Below are positions 32,365-40,635 of a DNA stretch of 64,000 bases, in pieces; within the stretch, counting starts at the first letter, position 1, and each line of letters begins with the position of its first letter. The position numbers and the translations under genes are program-made. The notes beneath the pieces were generated by a model. That model was not told where the DNA came from and did not search any database. It worked only from the letters and a program-made list of their open reading frames with translations. The DNA lies in NCBI GenBank assembly GCA_026645935.1, contig JAPKMP010000012.1, positions 62,001 through 126,000 on the forward strand, given 5' to 3'. The stretch comes from Candidatus Villigracilaceae bacterium. GTDB taxonomy: Bacteria; Chloroflexota; Anaerolineae; Anaerolineales; Villigracilaceae.

Positions 32365-33237
32365 ATGCATACAATTCTAAAATCAGAGAAGAAGGAAGTC
32401 GTGATCGGTTTCGACAAGCCGTTCGTCATCATCGGCGAGAAGCTCAACCCAACCGGAATCAAAAAGCTGGGGCAGGCGCTGGTCGAGCGGAACATGGATT
32501 ATGTCAAGCACCTCGCCAAACGCCAGGTGGATTGGGGGGCAGATGTGCTGGATGTGAACGTGGGGCATCCGCAGATCGAAGAAGCGGAAGTCATGCCGTT
32601 GGTGGTGGAGGCGGTTCAATCCGTGACGGATGTGCCGTTGTGCATCGACTCGAACGAGCCGAAAATCCTCGAAGCGGGTTTGAACGCGATCAAAGGCGGC
32701 AAACCCCTGGTGAACTCGGTCAATGGGGAGGATAAGCAACTGGCGACCGTGCTTCCCATCGTCAAGGCAAGAGGCGCGGCGGTTATCGGGTTGACCATCG
32801 CCGATGAGGGCATCCCGCCCACAGCGGAGGGGCGCTTCGCGGCAGGCGCGAAGATCATCGAACGCGCAACAAAGATGGGCATCCCCATCGAGGACATCAT
32901 CCTCGACCCACTGGTGATGACGGTCGGGCACGATTACAGAGCGGCGATGGTCACTCTCAAAGCCATCGAAATGATCAGGAACGAATTCGGCGTGAACATC
33001 AGCCTTGGCGCGAGCAATGTTTCCTTTGGTCTACCGGACAGGCACTCGGTCAACGCGGCGATGCTTTCGATCGCGATGCTGACCGGCGCAACCACGTCCA
33101 TCACCGACCCGATCAAACTGGGAAGCGCCATCCGCGCGACAGACCTGTTGATGGGACGCGACTCGAATTCGATGAGGTATCTGAAATATTTCCGCGCGAC
33201 GGAAAAATTACGCGAGGCTGAAGCCGCGGCAAAATGA
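32365..33237 (+). CDS. MtgA-like methyl-corrinoid:tetrahydrofolate methyltransferase
   Basis: This 290-residue pterin-binding TIM barrel is related to MtgA, AcsE and the MetH folate domain. IGEKLNPTG near the N-terminus, DVNVGHPQIEEAEVM, CIDSNEPKILEAGL and GASNVSFGLPDR are the family's folate-site segments. It would move the methyl group from the methylated corrinoid protein to tetrahydrofolate. The start at 32365 has GGAGG 4 nt upstream; longer in-frame starts fall in the MITE-like repeat. Its stop overlaps the next start (ATGA), so it is translationally coupled to the homocysteine methyltransferase. Confidence 0.9.
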   Translation: MHTILKSEKKEVVIGFDKPFVIIGEKLNPTGIKKLGQALVERNMDYVKHLAKRQVDWGADVLDVNVGHPQIEEAEVMPLVVEAVQSVTDVPLCIDSNEPKILEAGLNAIKGGKPLVNSVNGEDKQLATVLPIVKARGAAVIGLTIADEGIPPTAEGRFAAGAKIIERATKMGIPIEDIILDPLVMTVGHDYRAAMVTLKAIEMIRNEFGVNISLGASNVSFGLPDRHSVNAAMLSIAMLTGATTSITDPIKLGSAIRATDLLMGRDSNSMRYLKYFRATEKLREAEAAAK

Positions 33238-34184
33238 ATCCGCTCGAAAGCATTCTCAAAGAACAGCGCGTCGCCATCATCGACGGCGCGATGGCGACCG
33301 AACTTGAAGCGCGTGGCTGCGACCTGAACGATGCACTGTGGTCAGCAAAGGTTTTGCTCGAACAACCCGAACTGATCCGCGCCGTGCATTTGGATTACTT
33401 CAACGCGGGAGCAGACATCGCCATCACTGCCAGTTATCAAGCGACAGTCGAGGGTTTTGCCAAACGCGGGTCGAATCGCGAGCAAGCGATCGATTTGATG
33501 AAAAAATCCGTGCGCCTGGCTCAGGAGGCGCGCGATGAATTTTGGTCGAAGGAAATAAACCGGATCGATCGCGCTTATCCATTGATCGCCGGTTCGGTGG
33601 GACCCTATGGTGCGTATCTCGCGGACGGTTCGGAATATCGCGGCGATTACAACCTGAGCGAGGATGAGTTGATCGCATTCCACCGTCCACGGATCGAAGC
33701 GCTGGTCGCCTCGGGCGCGGACCTCCTGGCCTGCGAGACCATCCCATGCGGAATCGAAGCCCGGGCGTTGATTCGCCTGCTGGCTGAGTTCCCAAAAACG
33801 TTAGCATGGTTCACATTCACCGCCAAAGACGGAGAACACATCAGCAACGGCGAAAGGATCGCAGACATCGCCGCATTTCTAAATAAACAGCCGCAAGCCG
33901 CCGCGATCGGAGTCAATTGCTCCTCGCCGCTTTTCATCCCGGCTCTGATCCGTGAGATCAGGAAGAAGACCGGGAAGCCGATCATCGTCTATCCCAACTC
34001 CGGCGAGATCTACGACCCGTCCACCAACACATGGCACGGGGAGACCTCCTGCGATTCGTTCGGGCTGCAATCCAAGGTCTGGTATGAGGCGGGAGCAAGA
34101 CTCATCGGCGGATGTTGCCGCACCACACCGGGTCATATCCGTGAGATCCATGCCTGGGTCACAAAAGGAGCCGGACGTCCATGA
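33234..34184 (+). CDS. mmuM: Homocysteine S-methyltransferase (MmuM/BHMT-like)
   Basis: A 316-residue zinc methyltransferase that makes methionine from homocysteine, using S-methylmethionine, betaine or a related donor. The N-terminus has DGAMATELEARG. The zinc cysteines are visible in GVNCSS and in the C-terminal GGCCRTTP. Length fits the MmuM branch. Coupling by 4-nt overlap to the MtgA-like gene suggests that it disposes of methyl groups, or uses partly demethylated or intact betaines, in the same pathway. Donor specificity cannot be read from sequence. Confidence 0.9.
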   Translation: MNPLESILKEQRVAIIDGAMATELEARGCDLNDALWSAKVLLEQPELIRAVHLDYFNAGADIAITASYQATVEGFAKRGSNREQAIDLMKKSVRLAQEARDEFWSKEINRIDRAYPLIAGSVGPYGAYLADGSEYRGDYNLSEDELIAFHRPRIEALVASGADLLACETIPCGIEARALIRLLAEFPKTLAWFTFTAKDGEHISNGERIADIAAFLNKQPQAAAIGVNCSSPLFIPALIREIRKKTGKPIIVYPNSGEIYDPSTNTWHGETSCDSFGLQSKVWYEAGARLIGGCCRTTPGHIREIHAWVTKGAGRP

Positions 34185-34239
34185 GCACGGGGAAGAGATG
34201 ATTACTGTTAGGCGCTATTTCTGAAAGAGAGAGATTTTT

Positions 34240-35877
34240 ATGAAATGGGATTTTTACCTCCGTTTGCTTTCCACAATTTCTGTAGTGGGCTTGCTATCTG
34301 TTCAAGCCTGTGCCGCCCCACCTCAGAGTCCAACTCCAACAGCGCAGCAACCTGCTTACTGGCCTGGTGACGAATGGCGCACCTCGACCCCCGAAGAACA
34401 GGGAATCGACTCAGCTATGATATTGGCTATGCTGCAGGAAATTCGGCAAAATGCTCTGCACGTCCACAGCTTTTTGGTCATTCGGCATGGCTATCTGGTG
34501 ACAGAAGTGTATTTCCCACCTTACAGCCAGGAATTAAAACACCCGTTATATTCAATTACAAAAAGCGTGACCTCGGCAATGACAGGTGTTGCCATCAAGG
34601 ATGGTCACATTGAAGGCGTCCAGCAGCACGTATTGGATTTCTTTCCCGAAATTGCCGAGGAAACAAAGGACGAGCGCTTGAAGGAATTGACCATCGAACA
34701 TCTATTGACGATGTCCGGCGGTTTCAACGCCGACACATTGCCGGACCTTTCCAATCCAAACGCGAATTGCGATGCGGTCCAATACATTCTAACGCACAGC
34801 AACCTCCGGTGCGAACCGGACGCGAATTTCGATACAGCCAAATACATACTGACGCACCGCAAAATTCAGCATCAACCGGGAGAGGCATTCTTTTACGATT
34901 CCGGCATGCCGCATGTCTTGTCGGCAATCCTGCAGGAGACCAGTGGCATGACGCTGGAAGGCTACACCAAAAAGAATCTATTCGATCCTTTGGGCATTAA
35001 GGATTTTCGATGGCAGTCTGATCCGCAAGGGATTACGATGGGTCACAGTGGGTTGAGCTTGCGCCCTCGCGAAATGGCGAAATTAGGTTATCTTTATTTG
35101 CATAACGGCCAATGGAATGGGAGGCAAATTATTCCAGCGGAGTGGATTCAGGTATCCATGACCAAGCACATGGAAACGAAAGGCGTGATGAATACCGGCG
35201 AGGACGACGGTTATGGCTATTATTGGTGGATGGATTCGCTCGACGGTTATTTTGCCGATGGGTTTGGGGGACAATATCTCTTCGTGATGCCCCGGTTGGA
35301 TATGATTGTTGTTTTTACCGGCGGTTTTTCCGATCCTGATTTCCCGACTCCGCACCGTTTACTCAAAACATATCTCCTGCCCGCCGCCCAACCGACAGAG
35401 GCCTTGGCAGCCAACCCACAGGCGTTCGATCAACTCAAGGCGGAGATCACGGACATTCAAAACCCGGAGAAGGCTGTCGCGGCGCTTCCTGAAATTGCCA
35501 GACAAATCTCCGGCAGGGAAATACGTATCACAGGAGCTGCAGCTGCGGGCTGGCTCGAGAAGATCAGGTTCACTTTTCCAGGTGGAGACATGTACATGTT
35601 AGAACTAGTTGGACCCGAAAACACCCTGTTGCTGACGGGCGGATTGAATAATTTATTCCAGTTGAATATGCTCGGACCAGAACGAAAGACAATTTTCCCG
35701 CTCAGGGGTTACTGGCAGGATGATCACACTTTTATCGAAGAACAGAACTTTAACCTGACATTTGACCACCAGTTTTTCACCGTGACATACACTTTCGAGG
35801 GCACAAAAGTTCTCATCAAGATAGATTCGAGCCAGGGAATCCCACCCTTCCAGGTCATCGGAGAAATTATTGAATAA
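34240..35877 (+). CDS. Lipoprotein serine hydrolase, class C beta-lactamase-like
   Basis: This 545-residue exported lipoprotein (lipobox VQAC, Cys24) has a penicillin-binding/beta-lactamase-class-C fold. The nucleophile S105 and K108 lie in SITKS. YDS follows in FFYDSGMPHV, and the third motif lies near FADGFGGQYLF, where HxG/KTG is not canonical. The last 150 residues form a separate beta-rich domain. Residues about 174-213 are a 20-residue tandem duplication just before the YDS motif. It is probably an esterase or peptidase acting outside the membrane. It is the last plus-strand gene after the methyl-transfer cluster, with a 55-nt gap. Confidence 0.83.
   Translation: MKWDFYLRLLSTISVVGLLSVQACAAPPQSPTPTAQQPAYWPGDEWRTSTPEEQGIDSAMILAMLQEIRQNALHVHSFLVIRHGYLVTEVYFPPYSQELKHPLYSITKSVTSAMTGVAIKDGHIEGVQQHVLDFFPEIAEETKDERLKELTIEHLLTMSGGFNADTLPDLSNPNANCDAVQYILTHSNLRCEPDANFDTAKYILTHRKIQHQPGEAFFYDSGMPHVLSAILQETSGMTLEGYTKKNLFDPLGIKDFRWQSDPQGITMGHSGLSLRPREMAKLGYLYLHNGQWNGRQIIPAEWIQVSMTKHMETKGVMNTGEDDGYGYYWWMDSLDGYFADGFGGQYLFVMPRLDMIVVFTGGFSDPDFPTPHRLLKTYLLPAAQPTEALAANPQAFDQLKAEITDIQNPEKAVAALPEIARQISGREIRITGAAAAGWLEKIRFTFPGGDMYMLELVGPENTLLLTGGLNNLFQLNMLGPERKTIFPLRGYWQDDHTFIEEQNFNLTFDHQFFTVTYTFEGTKVLIKIDSSQGIPPFQVIGEIIE
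34759..34878 (+). repeat. 60-bp tandem duplication inside the serine hydrolase gene
   Basis: Two adjacent in-frame 60-nt units encode NANCDAVQYILTHSNLRCEP and DANFDTAKYILTHRKIQHQP. Identity is strongest around CGAAT..GAT and YILTH. The copies have diverged, so the duplication is not recent. Confidence 0.8.
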
Positions 35878-36044
35878 GGCAACCTCATCCATTGGAGCCT
35901 CCCTACCATGGATGCGAATACTCGTTATTTATAGCGAACGACGGAAGCCCTCTTGCTGGAGGCAGTATCCCCTGTTCAATTGAAACTTAGTTTAACCAAG
36001 ACCATTCCTCACCGCCGATTACTTGCCATCAACCCACTCCCACA

Positions 36045-37583
36045 ATGCTCGTAAAAACGTTTAAATCACCCCTCTCCACACAACGATCATATAAGTTTCT
36101 TTTCCTCCTCCTTTTAATTCCAACCCTAACCGCCCACGTTCTGTTCCTTGCAGAAATCCCCTCCGGGCTGTATCTCGACGAATCTTCCATAGGTTACAAC
36201 GCCGTCTCCCTCGTCGAAACCGGGCGGGATGAGCATGGCGCGTACTTGCCCGTTTACCCCAAATCCGTCGGGGATTATAAAAATCCTGTTTTTGTCTATG
36301 CCTCGGCGGTGGTATTGAAAGTTTTCGGGGTATCCGAGTTCACGCTCCGGTTTACCAGCGTCATATTCTATTTTTGCGCGCTCGCATTTACTCTCTTGCT
36401 GATCAACCGGGTATTTGACAAGAGCCAGATCGTCCGCTTGTATGCGCTGGTAACTTTCGGCTTCCTGCCGGTGTTCTTCACGATTTCACGAATTGCCTTC
36501 GAGGTCATCGCCCAATTAACATGGACTTCCGCAGGGATTCTTTTGATATGGGTCGTTTTTCACGAGAATGACTCGAAAAGGGATATCCTGAAAGCGCTTG
36601 CCTGCGGAATAATTCTCGGCACGTCTACCTACACATATTCCACGGGAAGATTGTTGTCCTTTCTCGGGCTGGCATTGCTTTGGGTAATTTACATTAAGCG
36701 AGAGAACCTCAAAAAACTGTCGCTGATCACGGTTGCATTTGTTATCGCATTGATTCCGTTCATCTTTTTCACTATCCGCAATCCAAGGGCGATCACGTCA
36801 AGGTTCAATACGCTATCCTACTGGAGCGAGTCGATTCAGCTTGGTGAGAAAATCTCCATTTTCATTCAAAACTATTTCACCTATTTTTCCCCTCGCTTCC
36901 TGCTCTTTCAAGGTGATCCCAACCTGCGTCACTCGACGGGATTCGGTGGCGTCATTTTCATCTCCGTCTTTTTGCTGTCCATGATCGGCTTGATGGGCAT
37001 TCTTGTCCGGCGAAAGTGGAATCGCTTTAACATTTTCCTTTTCGTCAGCCTGTTCCTCTCACCCATCCCCGCCGCATTGACCTCCGAAGGGACTCCGCAC
37101 GCGTTAAGGAGCATGACACTAGGATATTACATTCTCATATTCTCCTGTTACGGAATTGCTGAATTTGCTTACATCAGAAACCAACGCGCCAAGTCACTGG
37201 TTTTGATCGGCATATCCCTGCTCCTATTGGCTGAAGTGATCAGTTACCAACTGGATTACTTCAGCGCCTATCCCACCCGAAGCGTAAAAGCGATGGGGAG
37301 TTTCGACTTCGAATCCGCCCTGCAATTTGCGATCGATCGGCAACCCGGTGAAATAATCTTTATGAACAAGCCGCGCGAGACGTATGCGAACGTGCAGTTC
37401 TATTCCCTGCTGGTCGAAAATCCTCAAAATATCCGAGTAACATGGGACAATCGCCCCAAGCCGAAAGGAAATCTGTGCATCGTTTACCATGTCCAAAACG
37501 AATCGGAGTTGAATTCGTTTCCGGATCCTTTCGAGGAGTATGACAGCGGAGGCGTGACGAAGGCGAGATGTTATTTGCCATAA
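36045..37583 (+). CDS. GT39/ArnT-like polytopic glycosyltransferase
   Basis: A 512-residue membrane protein with about ten to twelve predicted helices. The first extracytoplasmic loop has the catalytic-type acidic pair in YLDESSIGYNAV, as in GT-C enzymes (PMT/ArnT family) that transfer sugars from polyprenyl-phosphate donors. A soluble C-terminal domain of about 100 residues follows. It would act at the outer face of the membrane on lipid or protein acceptors. No Shine-Dalgarno sequence is evident. The 167-nt gap before it shows nothing recognisable. Substrates are unknown. Confidence 0.75.
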   Translation: MLVKTFKSPLSTQRSYKFLFLLLLIPTLTAHVLFLAEIPSGLYLDESSIGYNAVSLVETGRDEHGAYLPVYPKSVGDYKNPVFVYASAVVLKVFGVSEFTLRFTSVIFYFCALAFTLLLINRVFDKSQIVRLYALVTFGFLPVFFTISRIAFEVIAQLTWTSAGILLIWVVFHENDSKRDILKALACGIILGTSTYTYSTGRLLSFLGLALLWVIYIKRENLKKLSLITVAFVIALIPFIFFTIRNPRAITSRFNTLSYWSESIQLGEKISIFIQNYFTYFSPRFLLFQGDPNLRHSTGFGGVIFISVFLLSMIGLMGILVRRKWNRFNIFLFVSLFLSPIPAALTSEGTPHALRSMTLGYYILIFSCYGIAEFAYIRNQRAKSLVLIGISLLLLAEVISYQLDYFSAYPTRSVKAMGSFDFESALQFAIDRQPGEIIFMNKPRETYANVQFYSLLVENPQNIRVTWDNRPKPKGNLCIVYHVQNESELNSFPDPFEEYDSGGVTKARCYLP

Positions 37584-37592
37584 TCATCTTGT

Positions 37593-37629
37593 CATGCTAA
37601 GTGGCGCGGGCGCCACTCCCTCAGAATGA
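37593..37629. repeat. GTCAT...ATGAC hairpin after the GT39-like gene
   Basis: A short palindrome has outer GTCAT and ATGAC arms and a strong AGTGGCG-CGGG-CGCCACT inner stem. It is similar in style to the TGTCATGCTGAG-type interspersed repeats and may also serve as a 3' hairpin. Confidence 0.45.
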
Positions 37630-37678
37630 CACTAATCCGCAAACGTAAGTTTCCCATCCCCAAAATCATCTACACGAC

Positions 37679-38521
37679 ATGAACAACAGAACTATATCCC
37701 AAATCATCGAACCCAAACTTGTGATCGAGGGCGCGGGCGTTTTATTGAGGCGCTCCTTCGGTCCGCACGCCAGCAACCAGTTCGACCCCTTTCTTTTATT
37801 CGACCATTTCGCCTTCAACAACCCGCTCGAAGGTCCAATTCGCGGCTTCCCCACCCATCCGCACCGCGGCATCGAAACCGTCACCTACATGCTCGAAGGC
37901 ACGGTCCGCCATCGCGACAGCCTCGGCAACATGGGCACCATCGCCGAAGGCGACGTGCAATGGATGACCAGCGGGCGGGGCATCCTGCACGAAGAAATGC
38001 CGCGTCGAAGCCCCAACGGAAACATTTACGGTTTCCAACTTTGGGTCAACCTGCCCGCCGCGCAAAAGATGAGCGAACCGCGCTATCAGGAGGTCGCCGC
38101 GGGGACGATCCCCGTCATTGAAAAAGACGGCGCGATGATTCGACTCGTGGCCGGGGAAGTGGATGGCGTCCGCGGACCTGTGACCGAGATCGCCGCTTCG
38201 CCTCTTTACATGGATGTGAAGTTGAATCCTGGTTCCCGATTCGATTATCCCATCCCAGCCGGACACACAACCTTGATATACGTCTTCGAAGGCGTTGGAG
38301 AGTTTTCAGGTCAAGTTGTAGAAGGCGTCAGCATGGTGAAATTCAACGACGACGGCGACCAGGTCGAGGTCAGGACAGAAGCGGGCGTCCGTTTCATGCT
38401 CATCACCGGCGCTCCGTTCAAAGAGCCCATCGTGCCGTACGGTCCCTTCGTGATGAACACGCGCGAAGAGATCGAAGAAACCATTCGCGAACTGCGGAAC
38501 GGGACGTTCATAAAACCTTAA
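37679..38521 (+). CDS. Pirin-family bicupin protein
   Basis: This 280-residue pirin-like protein has the N-terminal cupin metal-binding pattern FPTHPHRGIETVTYM followed by WMTSGRGILHEE, which supply the His and Glu iron ligands. The C-terminal cupin (about 160-280) lacks metal residues, as is usual. Bacterial pirins can act as quercetinases or redox-sensing regulators of pyruvate metabolism. It lies alone between the GT39-like gene and the Nudix gene. Confidence 0.92.
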   Translation: MNNRTISQIIEPKLVIEGAGVLLRRSFGPHASNQFDPFLLFDHFAFNNPLEGPIRGFPTHPHRGIETVTYMLEGTVRHRDSLGNMGTIAEGDVQWMTSGRGILHEEMPRRSPNGNIYGFQLWVNLPAAQKMSEPRYQEVAAGTIPVIEKDGAMIRLVAGEVDGVRGPVTEIAASPLYMDVKLNPGSRFDYPIPAGHTTLIYVFEGVGEFSGQVVEGVSMVKFNDDGDQVEVRTEAGVRFMLITGAPFKEPIVPYGPFVMNTREEIEETIRELRNGTFIKP

Positions 38522-38620
38522 TCCCAATGCTCCCTGCGCCGTCCCCGGCGGCAGGTCTCCATAAAAATACATCTGGTTCCAATACCTCGCCACCGAGGAC
38601 GGCGGCTGAAGCAAAATAAT

Positions 38621-39085
38621 ATGACCCAAGTTCTATATGGTCCCCGGCTCGGCAGGGAAGGCGAATTGCGAGTCGGTTGCTGCGCTGTCCTGTTCGACCA
38701 ATCCCGTAAAAAGGTTTTACTCACGCGCCGCGCCGATAATGGACGCTGGTGCCTGCCTGGCGGCAGAATGGAGCCCGGCGAAAGCGCGGCGGAAACCTGC
38801 GAGCGCGAGTTTTGGGAGGAGACGGGCTTGAAAGTCCGCGCGACCCGTTTGATCGGTGTGTACAGCAACCCGAATCAACTGGTGATCTATCCCGACGGGA
38901 TGAAAGTCTTTATGGTCGTGATGAGTTTCGAAGTAAACGCATTTGAAGGGCAATTGGGCTTGAGCGAAGAGACCACCGATTTTGGATTCTACTCACTCGA
39001 TGAAATGGACTCCATGCCGATGCACGGCGAGCATAAGATGAGGGTCGAAGATGCAATACGCGGCGGGGATGCGGCGATAAAATAA
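38621..39085 (+). CDS. Nudix hydrolase
   Basis: A 154-residue hydrolase with a complete Nudix box, GGRMEPGESAAETCEREFWEETGL in effect, covering about residues 46-69. It hydrolyses a nucleoside diphosphate linked to another moiety with a divalent metal. Substrate is not predictable; YSNPNQLVIYPDG downstream resembles the ADP-ribose/CDP-type Nudix proteins often called MutT-like. It is followed by two consecutive hairpins. Confidence 0.9.
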   Translation: MTQVLYGPRLGREGELRVGCCAVLFDQSRKKVLLTRRADNGRWCLPGGRMEPGESAAETCEREFWEETGLKVRATRLIGVYSNPNQLVIYPDGMKVFMVVMSFEVNAFEGQLGLSEETTDFGFYSLDEMDSMPMHGEHKMRVEDAIRGGDAAIK

Positions 39086-39104
39086 CCTCCCACCAATGTG
39101 GGAT

Positions 39105-39142
39105 AAGAAACACACCACCTGATACCAGGCAGCGTGTTTCTT
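39105..39142 (+). terminator. First hairpin after the Nudix gene
   Basis: Perfect 9-bp outer arms (AAGAAACAC with GTGTTTCTT) enclose a nested CCTG/CAGG stem. The element lies 20 nt after the Nudix stop. It has no long T run of its own and is followed after 3 nt by a second hairpin. Confidence 0.45.
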
Positions 39143-39145
39143 CAA

Positions 39146-39175
39146 GTTGACAGCCCTACCCATGTGGCTGTCAAC
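39146..39175 (+). terminator. Second hairpin after the Nudix gene
   Basis: Perfect 10-bp arms (GTTGACAGCC with GGCTGTCAAC) and a 10-nt loop are followed by TATTTT. This is the better terminator of the pair and ends 22 nt before the next start codon, so it could instead attenuate that gene. Confidence 0.5.
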
Positions 39176-39197
39176 TATTTTCGTCAATGGAGGTTCC

Positions 39198-39761
39198 ATG
39201 TTACAAAATATTTCGCAAAAGTTTCATCAATGGGCAAAAGGCGGGCTGGTGCTTGGAATGCTGGTCGTCTACGGATTCTTCGCAGGCTATATGATGCCGC
39301 AAATGGCCGCATGGATGAATTCCGCCGCCGGTCAGAGCGTGACCCCGCTGGACCTGATGATGTACTACACTCCACAGCAGGCATTCGAGATGATGGAACG
39401 GTACGGCGAAGCAGGCCGCTCGGCATATCTCACCATCGAACTGACCGCCGACATTATTTACCCGCTCTCGACAGTGTTGTTTTTCTCGCTGTTTCTTTCG
39501 TGGCTTTTTCAGCGCGGATATAAACCCGGAAACGCGATGCAAAAATTCAACATCATGCCGGCCGGCTCCTGGCTGTTCGATCTGGTCGAAAACACCGCGA
39601 TCATCCCCATGATTCTGATGCATCCCGCTCAATCCGCCGCGCTGGCATGGATCGCCATGGCGCTGGGGCTTGTGAAGTGGGGTTTCGCATTTATCAGTCT
39701 TGGGCTGGTACTGGTCGGCATTGTCAAGGCGGCGTTGAACGGTTTCAAACTGCAATCGTAA
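39198..39761 (+). CDS. Four-helix membrane protein of unknown function
   Basis: A 187-residue integral membrane protein with about four predicted helices (roughly 14-32, 75-98, 112-135 and 145-178). A soluble loop (33-72) contains YYTPQQAFEMMERYGEAGR. The start at 39198 has GGAGG 4 nt upstream. No family was recognised, though similar four-helix proteins are annotated as hypothetical in many bacteria. It is a single gene preceded by the double hairpin. Its 3' end overlaps the convergent cdsA end by 17 nt. Confidence 0.65.
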   Translation: MLQNISQKFHQWAKGGLVLGMLVVYGFFAGYMMPQMAAWMNSAAGQSVTPLDLMMYYTPQQAFEMMERYGEAGRSAYLTIELTADIIYPLSTVLFFSLFLSWLFQRGYKPGNAMQKFNIMPAGSWLFDLVENTAIIPMILMHPAQSAALAWIAMALGLVKWGFAFISLGLVLVGIVKAALNGFKLQS

Positions 39762-40635
39762 TCAAAAGATAAAAAACCGGCGCGGCAAAGATCAAGCCAT
39801 CGAACCGGTCCATTACTCCGCCCTGAGCCCCAAGCATGGCGGAGTAATTTCGTTTACCCAGTGCGCGTTTCCACATCGAGGCGGTCAGGTCGCCGATCAG
39901 GCCCGCCAGCCCGATCGTAAATCCGATCATGCCTGCTGTGATGTGCGTCATCCCAATTGACTGACCTAGAGCAACTGCCATTGCAACAGCGAATAAAAGT
40001 CCGCCGATTGCGCCCTCGACCGTTTTTGCCGGGCTGACCTGCGGAGCCAATTGCCTGCGTCCGAAAGACTGCCCGATGATCTGCGCGAAGGCATCATTCG
40101 TGGCAATGACGAGATACAGAAAAGCGGCTCGAAACCCTGCCGGGTCGTTTTGTTGAATCCAAATATATGTTGTGAGGCATATCGGAAGATATACCAGACA
40201 CCCGGCAATAACGAAGGCGAACGAGGGATAATCCTCTGGTTTACGGGTCAAAGTCCCCATCGAAAAGAGGACCAATGTCAATGCAAGCCAGGCTTTCAGC
40301 CAGATCTCGATTGGAAAAAAATCGGCAAGAACGATTCCCGTAAAAGTGACAGCCGCAAAACAGAAGGCCAGCGAAGGCAGCCTGAGCGCATTCGATATCT
40401 CCCAGGAAGCGAAGGCTCCCAATAACCCAAGCAGAATGGTCAACGCATGCCAATTTGGCGGGAGCCAGCCCGCGGCTACAAAACAAAGGTTGATGAAAAT
40501 ATAAAGCGGATATTTCCGCCAGACACTTTCGCCCGTTCCATTCGGGCGCAGCCAGCGGCGGGCAAACGCAAGGAATGTAGCAATCACCAGGAAAAAACCA
40601 TAGATGAGAAGCACGTTCCAATGAAGGGCTGTCAT
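39745..40635 (-). CDS. cdsA: Phosphatidate cytidylyltransferase (CdsA-like)
   Basis: This 296-residue polytopic membrane enzyme transfers CMP from CTP to phosphatidate or another lipid phosphate. The C-terminal family signature is present (SMWKRALGKRNYS followed by GGVMDRFDGL), with KRN where many members have KD. About eight helices are predicted. It is the last gene of a coupled operon and starts 4 nt inside the PEP-synthase-like gene. In this setting it may make the CDP-activated lipid used by the CDP-alcohol phosphatidyltransferase upstream, possibly from an unusual lipid phosphate. Confidence 0.88.
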   Translation of the reverse strand: MTALHWNVLLIYGFFLVIATFLAFARRWLRPNGTGESVWRKYPLYIFINLCFVAAGWLPPNWHALTILLGLLGAFASWEISNALRLPSLAFCFAAVTFTGIVLADFFPIEIWLKAWLALTLVLFSMGTLTRKPEDYPSFAFVIAGCLVYLPICLTTYIWIQQNDPAGFRAAFLYLVIATNDAFAQIIGQSFGRRQLAPQVSPAKTVEGAIGGLLFAVAMAVALGQSIGMTHITAGMIGFTIGLAGLIGDLTASMWKRALGKRNYSAMLGAQGGVMDRFDGLIFAAPVFYLLITIAV

